Assembly (NCBI GenBank): GCA_905221605.1 | Contig: CAJNDS010000278.1 | Coordinates: 115,314 to 179,313, forward strand | Direction of reading: 5' to 3' | Origin: Symbiodinium natans | Taxonomy: Eukaryota; Sar; Dinophyceae; Suessiales; Symbiodiniaceae | Length of the DNA: 64,000 bases | Shown here: piece after piece, positions 44,135 to 53,220 of the stretch | Layout of the letters: every line of letters starts with the position of its first letter | Numbering within the stretch: position 1 is the stretch's first letter | The notes under the pieces: generated by a model | The model's input: the letters and a program-made list of their open reading frames with translations, nothing else | The model's database searches: none | What the model was told of the DNA's origin: nothing | Position numbers and translations under genes: made by a program

Positions 44135-47100
44135 TCAAGTCCTGTCTTCTTCCATAGCTCGTCTCGCACCCTTCAGCATTTCTTCTCCTAACAGCTCAGG
44201 GTACACACCTGACGCCGGGAGCTGAAGGTGGATGTGTTGGTGGCTCTCATCACAGCGGTTCCTAGCCATACTGTTGATGAAATTCGAAGAGTTACTACAA
44301 AACCACCATCTCTTCCAGGCTCTTTCAGAACCCTTCTCGAAGCAACAGCGATCGACGACACATCCCTTCGCAAGACCAAGACGTTGACTTACAGACCTGA
44401 AGACCGTTTCATTCCACAAGTCAGATCTAGCTGGCCACTCGTGAGAAAGAAGAAGACGCGGACAGTTCGCGTACGGACGGAGAAGGTTCCAAATCCTTCG
44501 CCAAGACCTCTTGTGGACCAAAAGAGACTCCCGCCACCTGGCGTAGGACTGTCCACCTTTTCGAAATCTCAAATGACGAAGTCCGCACCCAGCCGAACAC
44601 GGCGTAGACAAGTGCGCATACACCTTCACCCCTTCCTGAAGTAACACGCTAAAGACTTCTTTGAGAAGCTGGTATCCGTTTTCACTTAACAGATCCACTT
44701 GCTTCGTCACTCCAAAATACGCGATACGAGGATTCTTCGAGCAAGCTTTTGACAAAGAGCTTCCTTCTTCACAGCAGAGCTCAACCACAACATAAGAAGC
44801 CTGGTTCCTTGCTACCTTCTCTGCTGCGGCTCGCCAAGAAACTGGGACGTTCAGTTCGCAGACTTCATCTGCTGGTTTATTGGGCTCTTTAAACGTGACA
44901 GAAACGCTGGTTCCGGAATCTTTCTCTTTCCAATGGACTGGTTCCGGAATGAGGCCACAAGCCTCGCACAAGCTGACCAAACTGTCGTTAGTTGGGCTTT
45001 TTGTTAGAGCATCTGCCGGGTTGACAGCACCTGGTATGTGCTCAATCGTGAATCTTCCAAGCTGGACAAGTTCCTGGAGAAAAGCGGCTCTTAACTCAAT
45101 ATGGCGGACCTTCCTCAACAATGTCCCCATTTTGGAAATGGACACGGCGCTTTCAGAGTCCGAATACCCCTTAAGAAGGTAGTACCCCGTTTCCCGGTCC
45201 TTCGGGATGCCCTCCAAGATGGTCTCCGTCAAGAGAGCAATGTACAAACCTTCCCTGGCTATCTCAGTAAGCGCCGCAAGCTCACTCTCGGCGCTCGAAA
45301 GGGCTGTGGTGGACTGCTTCCTGCTGAACGTCTTTAAACAGCAGTTTTCCCAAGTAATCACACCACCACTAACAGAATTCAGGCTCCAGCTTGCGTCCGT
45401 AAAGCACGATACCGCTTGGGGATCCGCATCGTCTTCCAGGATCTCCCGAGTCGACGGAAACACCTGAACCTTATGCGGAAGACCTTTGACCCATTTGAGA
45501 ACATCCCTCATGCATGTTTCAGCTGCCTCGTCAGGGGCCGACTGATGACGCCCCAAAAATCCGCAGCAGAACTGCAAATCTGGTCTGGAGAGGGCAGCCC
45601 ATGCTAGACGCCCTAAGGTCCTACGGTACTTCTCGTGAGCAGCTGGACTGATCTTTTCGGTTTGGCCTTTCTTAATGAGGTCAGAGTAGCGCTTCTCCAA
45701 TGACGGAAGCTTGGGGTTCGGTTTGGTTATCCCATACTCTTCACAGCAAGAATCCAAATACTTAGCGTCCAGTCCAAAATAGACTCGCTTCTCTCCCTTA
45801 TTCCTGAAGATTCGCCGTCCTAGAAAGGATACTTCTCCCGCACAATTCTCATGAAGCTCACCAGTCAGTTTCAGCTTGTAGCGTTTCTGTAGATCTTCGA
45901 AAACCTTCTTCCCTTCGGAGGGGTCCTCAGAGTAGATTAACAAATCGTCAACATAAAAGAGGACCAGCGTCAGACCCTTGGAGGTCTTCCTGCGGTATAT
46001 CGTCGGGTCCAAGCTTGGACTGAATCCGCTCTCCTCCAAGTGCGAACTCAGCTCCTTATACCAAGAAAGCGGTGCTGATCTCAGTCCGTTCATGGCTTTG
46101 TGTAATCGAAGATACACCTTCTTGTTTCCGGCCTTTTGAGGGATTTTAGAGTCCGCAAAACTCACGTTACTCGGAAGCTCTACGTACTCAGGCCTTGACA
46201 CTGCTGCATGCATAAAAGCAACGCTCACGTCACAGCTCAACACTGAACCTCTTCGACAAAGCAGTGCCAACAGAAGCCGCAATCCCTCCAAACTCGTAGT
46301 CGGGCTATAGATACCTTCAGACAAGGTCGTGCCTCCCATCGAAGCATAATCTCTTACTACCAGACGTGACCGGTACAGCCCTTTACGCTTGACCGTGTTG
46401 ACCCACCGACTGGTAAGTACCCGCCTGCCGCTCTCACGTGCGGACTTCCGGGCCTCATCTTCAGAGATCACCTTTCCTACTCCGAACGACTCGAGTTCCT
46501 CTAGTTCCAACTTCATTGAGGCATACAAAAGGCTCGGATCCAACTGTTCTCCGGATGTTTCAGAGACCGCATTTCGTGGTACCTGGCACTTGACCCTACT
46601 TCCTCCGAATTTCAAGGTAAACGAGTCAGCCACCTCCTGTGAGGTAGCTCGAAGGTCAGGTCCTCGGTACAAAGACTCCAAGAGGTGATTCGTAAGCCAA
46701 TCAATCTCCATGTCCTCCATGTTTTCCCCCTCATCAGGCAGGATCCCTGCCTCACCTTCTTCCGCCGGGGCACTTACGGGAGCATAGGTATCGTCAGCAA
46801 TCATCTCTTCGTCTTCTTCATTTAAAGGACCAACACCACCTTCCATGACTTCATCTTCAGGACCATTCCCATCATCAACACCTTCGGGTTCATACAAGAC
46901 AGGCCGTTCTGGGTCTTTACCATCAAGAACCAAAGACTGCGCAACAGCGAGGCCTTCGACAGTTCCCACCTCGCACGCTCCATCAACGATTCTTCCGGTC
47001 GGAAATACGTCAATCTCCGTACTACCAAAAGGGGCCGCGAAGATCCCTCCACCTCGTGCGTTCACGGGTCCTAAGTAAACAGCCTTGACTGTTTTCGCTC

Positions 47101-50100
47101 CCCTGTATTTAGCAAGATGCGCCTTCGACTTGCTAACTTTTGCCTGAACCACACAACCAAAGGGAAGCGTTCTAGTTCGGTGAACTATTTCCTCGTGCAG
47201 CAAATCAATGCTGGTGGTGGAGTCACCGTGGCTCGAGGACCACAGATTGTAACACCTCGACACATAGAACACACAGGCTTGCCACAAGAGACCCCCTAAG
47301 GGAAGCTGGTACTTTCCCAGCTCTGCATCTTGACCAGGGAACTTCTTTAGAGCAATTTGGCGCTCCAAGTCCAACCACACAGCCCAGAAGCCTTGGCGTA
47401 CCGATTCAACTTGTCGTTCTATCGAGCCTTTGGCTTGTGGCCTATATCCTGGAACCACATCAACAATGGTTGCGCTGTGGGGGCAGTTTCGGGACCTACT
47501 CAGTCTTTCTGCCAAAGCAATAATAGATCCTTCTTGATCCATTCGAAACGTCACGGCTTTGCCTACCAGTCCCATCTCACGCAGCACTCTGTTGATGTTA
47601 GCAAGCAATTGTGGATCTTCGAGGTTCGGTGCGGGCAGACTGACAGTATACCTGGAACCCAGGTGTGTCATCAACAGGACTCTTAGCTTGCCGAAAAAGA
47701 AAAAATCAAGACCAACAGTCTGATTCTCTTTTTGAAGACGGCGACGCAAGCGACGCGCGGGGACACGACCCTTCGACGAACAGCATGAGTCACAGTTGGA
47801 ATCATAAGGGAAATGGCCTTGAGCACGATGATGATACAAGGCGGTTGAGGACAACGGAATCCTAAAAGATCCTTCTTCTCCACTGTCCGGTGGTTCCGGT
47901 GGATTCTCTGGAGGCTTGGGGGGTCTTTCAGAAACCTCAGAAGGCTCGTAATCAGGACTTGACGGTGACGGAACTCCTTCGGGGACCCTTGAAGACGAAG
48001 ACCCGGGCTCCCCACCACGAGGAGCTTCCAAATCAAAGGGCTCAGCCTTAGTCCCTTGTCCCGGCACTGGCAGTCCTCTGTGCATCATCCGCAGATGACA
48101 CACTAATGGACTGCTCGCCGGCGGGCTCTCATCATTGCCCTCTTCAACAAGATCAAGCACACCAAGCCAAGCACAAACACTCCCAAGCACACTGCAAGCC
48201 TTGCAAAACAACATGCTCAACATGCAACGTGTACGTGTTTGGGGTTTTGGGGCCTTCCTATGCAAGACAAACTGCTTGTAGCTAGGCACTCGGACCCAGT
48301 GGTCCCCACAGAAGATCCTAACACTGCAGCCCTTCCTGCGCGGCCTCACTCTAAAGACCTTCCGATCCTTTTCTCCAACGGAACACCTTTTAAACTCGAC
48401 AAACAAAATGTGGAACCCCCAAAACACTAGACCACCCAAGAGACTGCAGAAGCCCAAGACGGCCACGATGGCCATGACATCCAGTCCTGGCCCAAGACCA
48501 TTCCTGTATAGGCTGGCGGTGGTTCGGTTGGGGTTGAAGTTAAGGTTCGGGATTTGGTGCGTTTCAAAGGGGTTTCGGGCACAAGCAAGCTCAAGCTCAA
48601 GCAATTCAAGCGGCAAAGCAAGCTCAAACAACTCATGCCTCACATGTGTTTCAAGAAAACGAAACCACGCACTCACATCTTTGTTTTCTTCTCGAAAGGA
48701 AATTCGGTGCGCCGCGTCGGCGTAGTCCAGGACTCCATCCCGAACACAAAAGAAAGCTATGATACATTCCAAGCCGGGCCCACGGCTCTGGATCCCCTTC
48801 ATCCCTTCTTGATCGTCTCTTTTGCGGCAGCCACCACCGCATCGAAGCTGGGGACATTCCCCGAGCTGCTGGAAGATGGGGCTCCTGATTCGGGAACCGT
48901 TGGCATGGAGGGCCCCGAAGCGGGGCGTGGCATCGCCTTTACCGCCGGTGGCGGCGGCGGAAGAACGAACGAGCGCTCCGCGCCCGTCTGTCCAAGACCA
49001 AGAAGAAGGCGGCCGATGGAATCCCCAGGTGGGGCTGTTGAAGCCGGAGAAGGTGGCTCCAGGGGCATGTCCCCGTCGTCGTGGTGGCCCGGAGTTGCAG
49101 CCGAAGTTCCCGGAACCATTGGTGGAGCTGGAGGATCTCGACCACCCATTCCTGCTTGCTTCACCATCGGTGGTGGTGCCGTCTCTGGCGTAGGGAGGCA
49201 AAGGGCCTCTTGGACTGAGATATTGTCCTCCCGGCACTTCAAGCAAAATCTCAGCGCCTCTTCGGGGCCTTCGCCATGGAGGTCTTCGTCGCCCGAAATG
49301 GAGGTGGAGCTCGAATCGTCTGATGTAGACCCACCAGGACCAGCACGGGCCTTCGGCTTCAACCTCCTGCGCGAATCTCGCGCGGCCCTGCGGGCATTGC
49401 TGGCCTCCTTCGACCGTAATGCAGCATCCGTTCGAAGCCTCAAACTCGTAGTGAGCTCGCCCCACGCGACACGTTCGTCGCGATACCGCGTAAAGCGCGG
49501 TCCCTCGAAGAGACGCGGCTCGTGAAGGGCCAACAACGGGCGTTCCCCCGCCTTTGCATTGATAAAGGCGCGCAAGCAGATGAGGAGCCGCTGAAGATAC
49601 CCCATTGCGCTTATGGAGCATTCGCGCTCTCGGCGATCGTTGCGCCCTCCAGCGCCCTTGGTAACGACGCCCAGCCTGTCCATGGCTGACAGGACGTCGT
49701 GGGGCCTCAGCCCCCATTCGAAGAGGCCTTTGCCTTGGAGAAGAAGATGGAGGCGCTCTTCTGCAGCCAAGTCTTGATCCACAGTGGAGGTGGCCACCTC
49801 CCGAAATCTTTTGGGACGGCGACCCTCTTCTTGCACAGGTTCGGGAAGTACCTGTGGTGGATGTGGACCTTCCGGAAACCGCGGAAGCACCGAGTGCCAC
49901 GGAGTCGGGGCTGCATATTCGCTGGGACGAACCAAAGTTGCAGACCCACCAAAGATCTGGCGAGTAATCGCCGGAGACCCCAGCTGCTGCATCACATAGG
50001 CCTCGCCTATGGTCCCGGCCATGGCGAGGGAATCGTAAATGGCACTTGGGTCTGCTGGGGGCCCATAATAATGGGAAAGCTGGGGCATTGGTTCCCCAGG

Positions 50101-52744
50101 CTCGGGGTACAAATGGACCCCAAGCTCGGCAGCCTCGGCAATCCTCCTCCTCATATCGAAAAGCAAAGCATGATGCAAGGCCGTCAGGCGTTGTCCCGGA
50201 ATGGATGGTGGCTGCGTGGTGTCCACCGGAGTAATCCTCGGCACATCGGAATCTCCAATCTCCACGGGGTCCGCCGCAATGGGGCGCCAATGCCCCCAAT
50301 TCTCCCAATTCTCGGAGTCGGTAGGCGAAGGCACCTCCCGATCCGGAGGACGGAAAAGAACTTCCCCCAAGGAAGCCGCTGATGGAACCTCTTTCTCTCC
50401 AATTGGCTCCTGGACCGTCACCTCCTCCAGCGACGGGCCCACCATTGGCGAAACACTCGCCTCTCCACCAACTGGGTCCTCTATCGCAGGCCCAGAGGTT
50501 TGAGAGCCACCCATCATGGAGCGTATTGCTCTCCGAGCAACAAAAGCAAAAGGCTACTAGAACCAAAACACTCAGAGCTCCGGATCTGTTCCTTCGTGCG
50601 CTTCCGAAAGGCGCTCCAATCCCTTGCATAAGCGAAAAACACCCCATGAAAAACATGACGCACCCACGCAAAGCAAGCTCCAAAGCATGTATCTTCCCAA
50701 GGTTCCAAAGCAACATGCTCAAGCAATTCAATCCAAGCTCAAAAATCAAGCGCAAGTTCAAGCCAAACATGTCATGCTGCTTCCTAATCAAGGTCAAGCC
50801 ACACATGTCATGCTGTTTCCTAAGATTTTTGTCGAAAACAAGCTCTTCTTGAGGACTTTCTGGACAACTTGAGGGAACTTTGGGCTTTCCCAGAGGACTT
50901 TCGGGATTGAAGATCTCAGACCTAAACCCTCGAAGGAGAAACGAAAACGGAGTTGAAGACAAAGCGTGTCGGCCACACTGCTCATCATCGAGCTCATCGA
51001 CCTTATGCAGGCTCTTTCCTCCTTTCTTCAAGATGCTCCTGGGAGCGGTCCGCTGTCCTGAGGGGATAGGAACCTCAGATCCTGGCACAACAGTGTCCTT
51101 CAGTGAATCAAGTTCCATGTCTTTAGGCCCCTCCGCCCCTTTCTTGGAGGAGGCTTTAGACTTCTTTCCCCCACTAAACGCCCACCAGGCCCGATTGTGA
51201 CCAACCAACTTGATACTCTTCTTGTTCCCTTTGTACATTCGGGACCCCGTTTTGGACAGATAGGTCTTCCAACCCAATTCCGCCCCACACCATGGAGAGA
51301 GGACGTTAAACCCGACATCAGCCACCAACACCTCCCCGAGTCTCAGAAGAACATCACCGAAGTAGACTTCGATATCGACCACAGACGAAACGTCGATCGA
51401 ACCTCCAGAGGCGTTGAACAGACTGGCTGCCTTGTCGTGTGTCTTCACCACACGAAATCCTGAGATAAACTGGTTGGAAACTATGTGGCACGTAGCCCCA
51501 CTATCAACCAACCAAACATCCCTCGGGCTAACCCCTAGGTGCGAGCACATCTGAGAGAGGTTTCCTCTTTGAGAAAACTTCGAGCCTAAGGCCCCCATTG
51601 AATCTCCAACTACGGTGCCTACCGGCTTCACCTCTTCAGGCGCGTTCAGAACACGAGGAGGAAGAGAAGGTTCGGCCGAAGCTTCCCGCACTCCAGAAAA
51701 ACCCAAAGCCATCAAGGTGGCTTCCCCAGAGTCTGCTTCCGATTCGGGCTCACCCAAGTAACGGCCTTTCCCTTTTCCTTTCTTCTTCTTCGACTTCTCC
51801 TTGCCCTTTCCGCGCCCTTTGGGGCTCTTGTCCCCGTGCGCGCTCCGAGGAGTTCCACCTCCCCGCGGCGTTCCTCCACCTTTGGGAGTTCCCCCACCTT
51901 TGGGATTTCGGTCCCCTTTTCCTTTGTCTTTAGGCTTCTTTCGATCCTTTCCATGGTCGCCCTTGCCTTTGTCCGGACTTCCACCACCACGGGCCTTCTC
52001 ATCCCTTTGCTTCTGCCAGCATTTCTCGGCTTGGTGTCCCCGTTTCCCGCAGTAATCACACAAAGTGTCACTGAGGGATCGAGACGTTCCACCTGGAGCC
52101 TCACACAGTCGAAGCTGTTCTTCGTAGTACTTCAGACTGCTGCACAATGAGTTCCAGTCGTTGCTCTTCCCATGCAAGACAACGTATTGACGAAGCTCGG
52201 TATTCACCGCTTGCAAAAGGATACTGCACCGATCAGCCTCTGACAGAAGAAGTTCAGGGAAATTCGACAGCTTTGCCTCAGACCGAGAAAACTCATCTTC
52301 AAGGTGCCTAATGAGGTCAGTAGGCCGCCGAATATGTTGGCACGTGTGCTGCAACTTCAAACACTGGTCACGCACGAAGACGGCTTCCATGCGGGATACT
52401 ATGCTGTACTGCTGTGTGATGGTGCGCATGGCCTCGTACCCACAGGCACTCAAAGCCTGTCGCTTCGAGCAAGACCGTACCAACTCCAGACCCCTTTCCC
52501 ACTTTGCCAGGGCTTGGGTCAGGTAGTAAAACAGCTTAGCGCTCCGCGCTGCAACTTCCACACTGAGATCCTTCTGGAGTATCTCGTGTTTCACCTTCAC
52601 ACACAGCTGAAGCTCCCGAACGAAAGACTCGTCTTGCAAAGCCAACCACGAGCTCAAAGTCTCCACATAGCCATGCCACGTTTCCACTTCTCGCATGCGT
52701 CCTTTGCTCATGCCTTGATGCTCCAGCAATGGCAAAGGCGGTAG
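44135..52744 (-). CDS. Copia gag-pol polyprotein reading frame
   Basis: One frame stays open for about 2,870 codons. Gag: about 1-225. Zinc knuckle CDYCGKRGHQAEKC at 226-239 (base about 52060), then a Lys/Gly-rich linker. Protease DSGATCHIVS at about 411 (base about 51505). Integrase HH-CC at about 1631 (HHRAQGHFPYDSNCDSC) with GLDFFFFG and a PGYRPQAKGSIERQ end. RT FYVDDLLIYS at about 2260 (bases 45942-45953). RNase H CFTDASW at about 2443 and SSAESELAAL. The codons between about 620 and 1540 are probably not pol: they overlap the 572-codon ORF in another frame. The frame begins after an in-frame TAA at 52745-52747 and the first codons lack ATG, so the copy is probably defective or spliced. 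Confidence 0.85.
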   Translation of the reverse strand, partial: LPPLPLLEHQGMSKGRMREVETWHGYVETLSSWLALQDESFVRELQLCVKVKHEILQKDLSVEVAARSAKLFYYLTQALAKWERGLELVRSCSKRQALSACGYEAMRTITQQYSIVSRMEAVFVRDQCLKLQHTCQHIRRPTDLIRHLEDEFSRSEAKLSNFPELLLSEADRCSILLQAVNTELRQYVVLHGKSNDWNSLCSSLKYYEEQLRLCEAPGGTSRSLSDTLCDYCGKRGHQAEKCWQKQRDEKARGGGSPDKGKGDHGKDRKKPKDKGKGDRNPKGGGTPKGGGTPRGGGTPRSAHGDKSPKGRGKGKEKSKKKKGKGKGRYLGEPESEADSGEATLMALGFSGVREASAEPSLPPRVLNAPEEVKPVGTVVGDSMGALGSKFSQRGNLSQMCSHLGVSPRDVWLVDSGATCHIVSNQFISGFRVVKTHDKAASLFNASGGSIDVSSVVDIEVYFGDVLLRLGEVLVADVGFNVLSPWCGAELGWKTYLSKTGSRMYKGNKKSIKLVGHNRAWWAFSGGKKSKASSKKGAEGPKDMELDSLKDTVVPGSEVPIPSGQRTAPRSILKKGGKSLHKVDELDDEQCGRHALSSTPFSFLLRGFRSEIFNPESPLGKPKVPSSCPESPQEELVFDKNLRKQHDMCGLTLIRKQHDMFGLNLRLIFELGLNCLSMLLWNLGKIHALELALRGCVMFFMGCFSLMQGIGAPFGSARRNRSGALSVLVLVAFCFCCSESNTLHDGWLSNLWACDRGPSWWRGECFANGGPVAGGGDGPGANWRERGSISGFLGGSSFPSSGSGGAFAYRLRELGELGALAPHCGGPRGDWRFRCAEDYSGGHHAATIHSGTTPDGLASCFAFRYEEEDCRGCRAWGPFVPRAWGTNAPAFPLLWAPSRPKCHLRFPRHGRDHRRGLCDAAAGVSGDYSPDLWWVCNFGSSQRICSPDSVALGASAVSGRSTSTTGTSRTCARRGSPSQKISGGGHLHCGSRLGCRRAPPSSSPRQRPLRMGAEAPRRPVSHGQAGRRYQGRWRAQRSPRARMLHKRNGVSSAAPHLLARLYQCKGGGTPVVGPSRAASLRGTALYAVSRRTCRVGRAHYEFEASNGCCITVEGGQQCPQGRARFAQEVEAEGPCWSWWVYIRRFELHLHFGRRRPPWRRPRRGAEILLEVPGGQYLSPRGPLPPYARDGTTTDGEASRNGWSRSSSSTNGSGNFGCNSGPPRRRGHAPGATFSGFNSPTWGFHRPPSSWSWTDGRGALVRSSAAATGGKGDATPRFGALHANGSRIRSPIFQQLGECPQLRCGGGCRKRDDQEGMKGIQSRGPGLECIIAFFCVRDGVLDYADAAHRISFREENKDVSAWFRFLETHVRHELFELALPLELLELELACARNPFETHQIPNLNFNPNRTTASLYRNGLGPGLDVMAIVAVLGFCSLLGGLVFWGFHILFVEFKRCSVGEKDRKVFRVRPRRKGCSVRIFCGDHWVRVPSYKQFVLHRKAPKPQTRTRCMLSMLFCKACSVLGSVCAWLGVLDLVEEGNDESPPASSPLVCHLRMMHRGLPVPGQGTKAEPFDLEAPRGGEPGSSSSRVPEGVPSPSSPDYEPSEVSERPPKPPENPPEPPDSGEEGSFRIPLSSTALYHHRAQGHFPYDSNCDSCCSSKGRVPARRLRRRLQKENQTVGLDFFFFGKLRVLLMTHLGSRYTVSLPAPNLEDPQLLANINRVLREMGLVGKAVTFRMDQEGSIIALAERLSRSRNCPHSATIVDVVPGYRPQAKGSIERQVESVRQGFWAVWLDLERQIALKKFPGQDAELGKYQLPLGGLLWQACVFYVSRCYNLWSSSHGDSTTSIDLLHEEIVHRTRTLPFGCVVQAKVSKSKAHLAKYRGAKTVKAVYLGPVNARGGGIFAAPFGSTEIDVFPTGRIVDGACEVGTVEGLAVAQSLVLDGKDPERPVLYEPEGVDDGNGPEDEVMEGGVGPLNEEDEEMIADDTYAPVSAPAEEGEAGILPDEGENMEDMEIDWLTNHLLESLYRGPDLRATSQEVADSFTLKFGGSRVKCQVPRNAVSETSGEQLDPSLLYASMKLELEELESFGVGKVISEDEARKSARESGRRVLTSRWVNTVKRKGLYRSRLVVRDYASMGGTTLSEGIYSPTTSLEGLRLLLALLCRRGSVLSCDVSVAFMHAAVSRPEYVELPSNVSFADSKIPQKAGNKKVYLRLHKAMNGLRSAPLSWYKELSSHLEESGFSPSLDPTIYRRKTSKGLTLVLFYVDDLLIYSEDPSEGKKVFEDLQKRYKLKLTGELHENCAGEVSFLGRRIFRNKGEKRVYFGLDAKYLDSCCEEYGITKPNPKLPSLEKRYSDLIKKGQTEKISPAAHEKYRRTLGRLAWAALSRPDLQFCCGFLGRHQSAPDEAAETCMRDVLKWVKGLPHKVQVFPSTREILEDDADPQAVSCFTDASWSLNSVSGGVITWENCCLKTFSRKQSTTALSSAESELAALTEIAREGLYIALLTETILEGIPKDRETGYYLLKGYSDSESAVSISKMGTLLRKVRHIELRAAFLQELVQLGRFTIEHIPGAVNPADALTKSPTNDSLVSLCEACGLIPEPVHWKEKDSGTSVSVTFKEPNKPADEVCELNVPVSWRAAAEKVARNQASYVVVELCCEEGSSLSKACSKNPRIAYFGVTKQVDLLSENGYQLLKEVFSVLLQEGVKVYAHLSTPCSAGCGLRHLRFRKGGQSYARWRESLLVHKRSWRRIWNLLRPYANCPRLLLSHEWPARSDLWNETVFRSVSQRLGLAKGCVVDRCCFEKGSERAWKRWWFCSNSSNFINSMARNRCDESHQHIHLQLPASGVYPELLGEEMLKGARRAMEEDRT
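44190..44835 (-). other. Rossmann / DNA-methyltransferase-like domain at the Copia C-terminus
   Basis: After RNase H the frame continues for over 200 residues: VVVELCCEEGSSLSKACS (glycine-loop-like motif I, bases about 44760-44810), a helical stretch, HLSTPCSAGC (at the place of a PPC motif IV), then LLSHEWPARSDLW (at the place of an ENV motif VI). The order fits a SAM-dependent C5-type methyltransferase, but the motifs are not canonical. DNA methyltransferases inside dinoflagellate retrotransposons have been reported. Whether this copy binds SAM is untested. Confidence 0.6.
48100..50880 (-). other. Apparent insertion splitting Copia protease from integrase
   Basis: Copia normally has a short protease-integrase linker; here about 2.8 kb intervenes. 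The right edge (50700-50820) and left part (48125-48225, 48585-48650) are rich in CAAGCTCAA, ACATGTCATGCTG and related short repeats. No terminal repeat or target duplication was found. Confidence 0.5.
48799..50517 (-). CDS. 572-codon ORF nested between Copia protease and integrase
   Basis: Starts at a good ATG (MMGGSQTSGP) and ends KETIKKG-stop. Acidic, Pro/Ser-rich N-terminus; middle with LTALHHALLFDMRRRIAEA and QGKGLFEWGLRPHDVLSAMD; basic region SNARRAARDSRRRLKPKA; Pro-rich C-terminus (LPPPPPAV). It is in a different frame from pol. Its composition (Pro, Glu, Leu, Arg) is protein-like, whereas the pol frame across it is Gly/Arg/Ser/Trp-rich, as expected of a shadow. It is flanked on both sides by CAAGCTCAA-rich sequence. 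No family was recognised. It could be a cargo gene, an exon of a host gene, or an extra retrotransposon protein. Confidence 0.6.
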   Translation of the reverse strand: MMGGSQTSGPAIEDPVGGEASVSPMVGPSLEEVTVQEPIGEKEVPSAASLGEVLFRPPDREVPSPTDSENWENWGHWRPIAADPVEIGDSDVPRITPVDTTQPPSIPGQRLTALHHALLFDMRRRIAEAAELGVHLYPEPGEPMPQLSHYYGPPADPSAIYDSLAMAGTIGEAYVMQQLGSPAITRQIFGGSATLVRPSEYAAPTPWHSVLPRFPEGPHPPQVLPEPVQEEGRRPKRFREVATSTVDQDLAAEERLHLLLQGKGLFEWGLRPHDVLSAMDRLGVVTKGAGGRNDRRERECSISAMGYLQRLLICLRAFINAKAGERPLLALHEPRLFEGPRFTRYRDERVAWGELTTSLRLRTDAALRSKEASNARRAARDSRRRLKPKARAGPGGSTSDDSSSTSISGDEDLHGEGPEEALRFCLKCREDNISVQEALCLPTPETAPPPMVKQAGMGGRDPPAPPMVPGTSAATPGHHDDGDMPLEPPSPASTAPPGDSIGRLLLGLGQTGAERSFVLPPPPPAVKAMPRPASGPSMPTVPESGAPSSSSSGNVPSFDAVVAAAKETIKKG

Positions 52745-52890
52745 TTACTTCTCCGCTCGGTTCTGAAGAGTGGACCCACCACTGAAAGAAGTAGACGAAG
52801 ACGACCCCGTCGCTGCTGTGGCACCAGGTCCCGAAAACGGGTCGGCAGTCTTGGCTTTAGCAGCTTCAGCAACCAACTTAGCAGAACCCA
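52745..52890 (-). pseudogene. N-terminal gag fragment cut off by a TAA
   Basis: In the same frame as the polyprotein, upstream of the TAA, the sequence reads GSAKLVAEAAKAKTADPFSG and a Ser/Thr/Gly-rich stretch ending NRAEK, then stop, then LPPLPLLEHQG. The composition looks coding, so the stop most likely interrupts gag. Confidence 0.6.
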
Positions 52891-52960
52891 CACATACACT
52901 TACACACACACACACACACATCCACAACACTCTTGTACATGCACACACAGAAAAACAGCC

Positions 52961-53052
52961 AAAAACCACAAGTTAACATTAGTAAAAACTGCAGCTTGGA
53001 AAAGTTCAATGCTTTGAAACAAGTGTTGTTAAAGCCTCTGACAGTGCTGTTG
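52961..53052 (-). repeat. Dispersed repeat, inverted copy of 62556-62645
   Basis: From 52983 to 53052 the reverse complement matches 62556-62625 with few differences, sharing the cores TTTCAAAGCATTGAACTTTT and CCAAGCTGCAG. Weaker similarity extends about 20 bases further. Confidence 0.85.
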
Positions 53053-53053
53053 G

Positions 53054-53220
53054 CCGCAACAAAGTGTCGCATATCTTCCCTGTAGGCCCTATACGACGTG
53101 GCAAGATAAATTTCCGGTGAGAGCACTTCTGGAAGGAAAACCTGCCGTAACAAAGTGTCGCACATCTTCTCTCTGTGCCCTATACAACGTGGCAAGACGA
53201 TTTCCGGCGAGAGCAGTTCA
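53054..53220. repeat. Detached fragment of the 38-40 kb satellite
   Basis: About two units with GCAACAAAGTGTCGCATATC, CCTATACGACGTGGCAAGA and GAGAGCACTTCTGGAAGG, 13 kb from the main array and on the far side of the Copia element. Confidence 0.9.

Larger units (their letters stand above)
44135..52890 (-). mobile_element. Ty1/Copia-type retrotransposon with C-terminal methyltransferase-like domain
   Basis: The order gag, zinc knuckle, protease, integrase, reverse transcriptase, RNase H is the Copia order. It has an extra C-terminal domain and a separate ORF lodged between protease and integrase. I could not find flanking LTRs or a target-site duplication by eye, so the true ends are unknown. 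A (CA)n tract lies just upstream (52893-52921). Confidence 0.85.
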
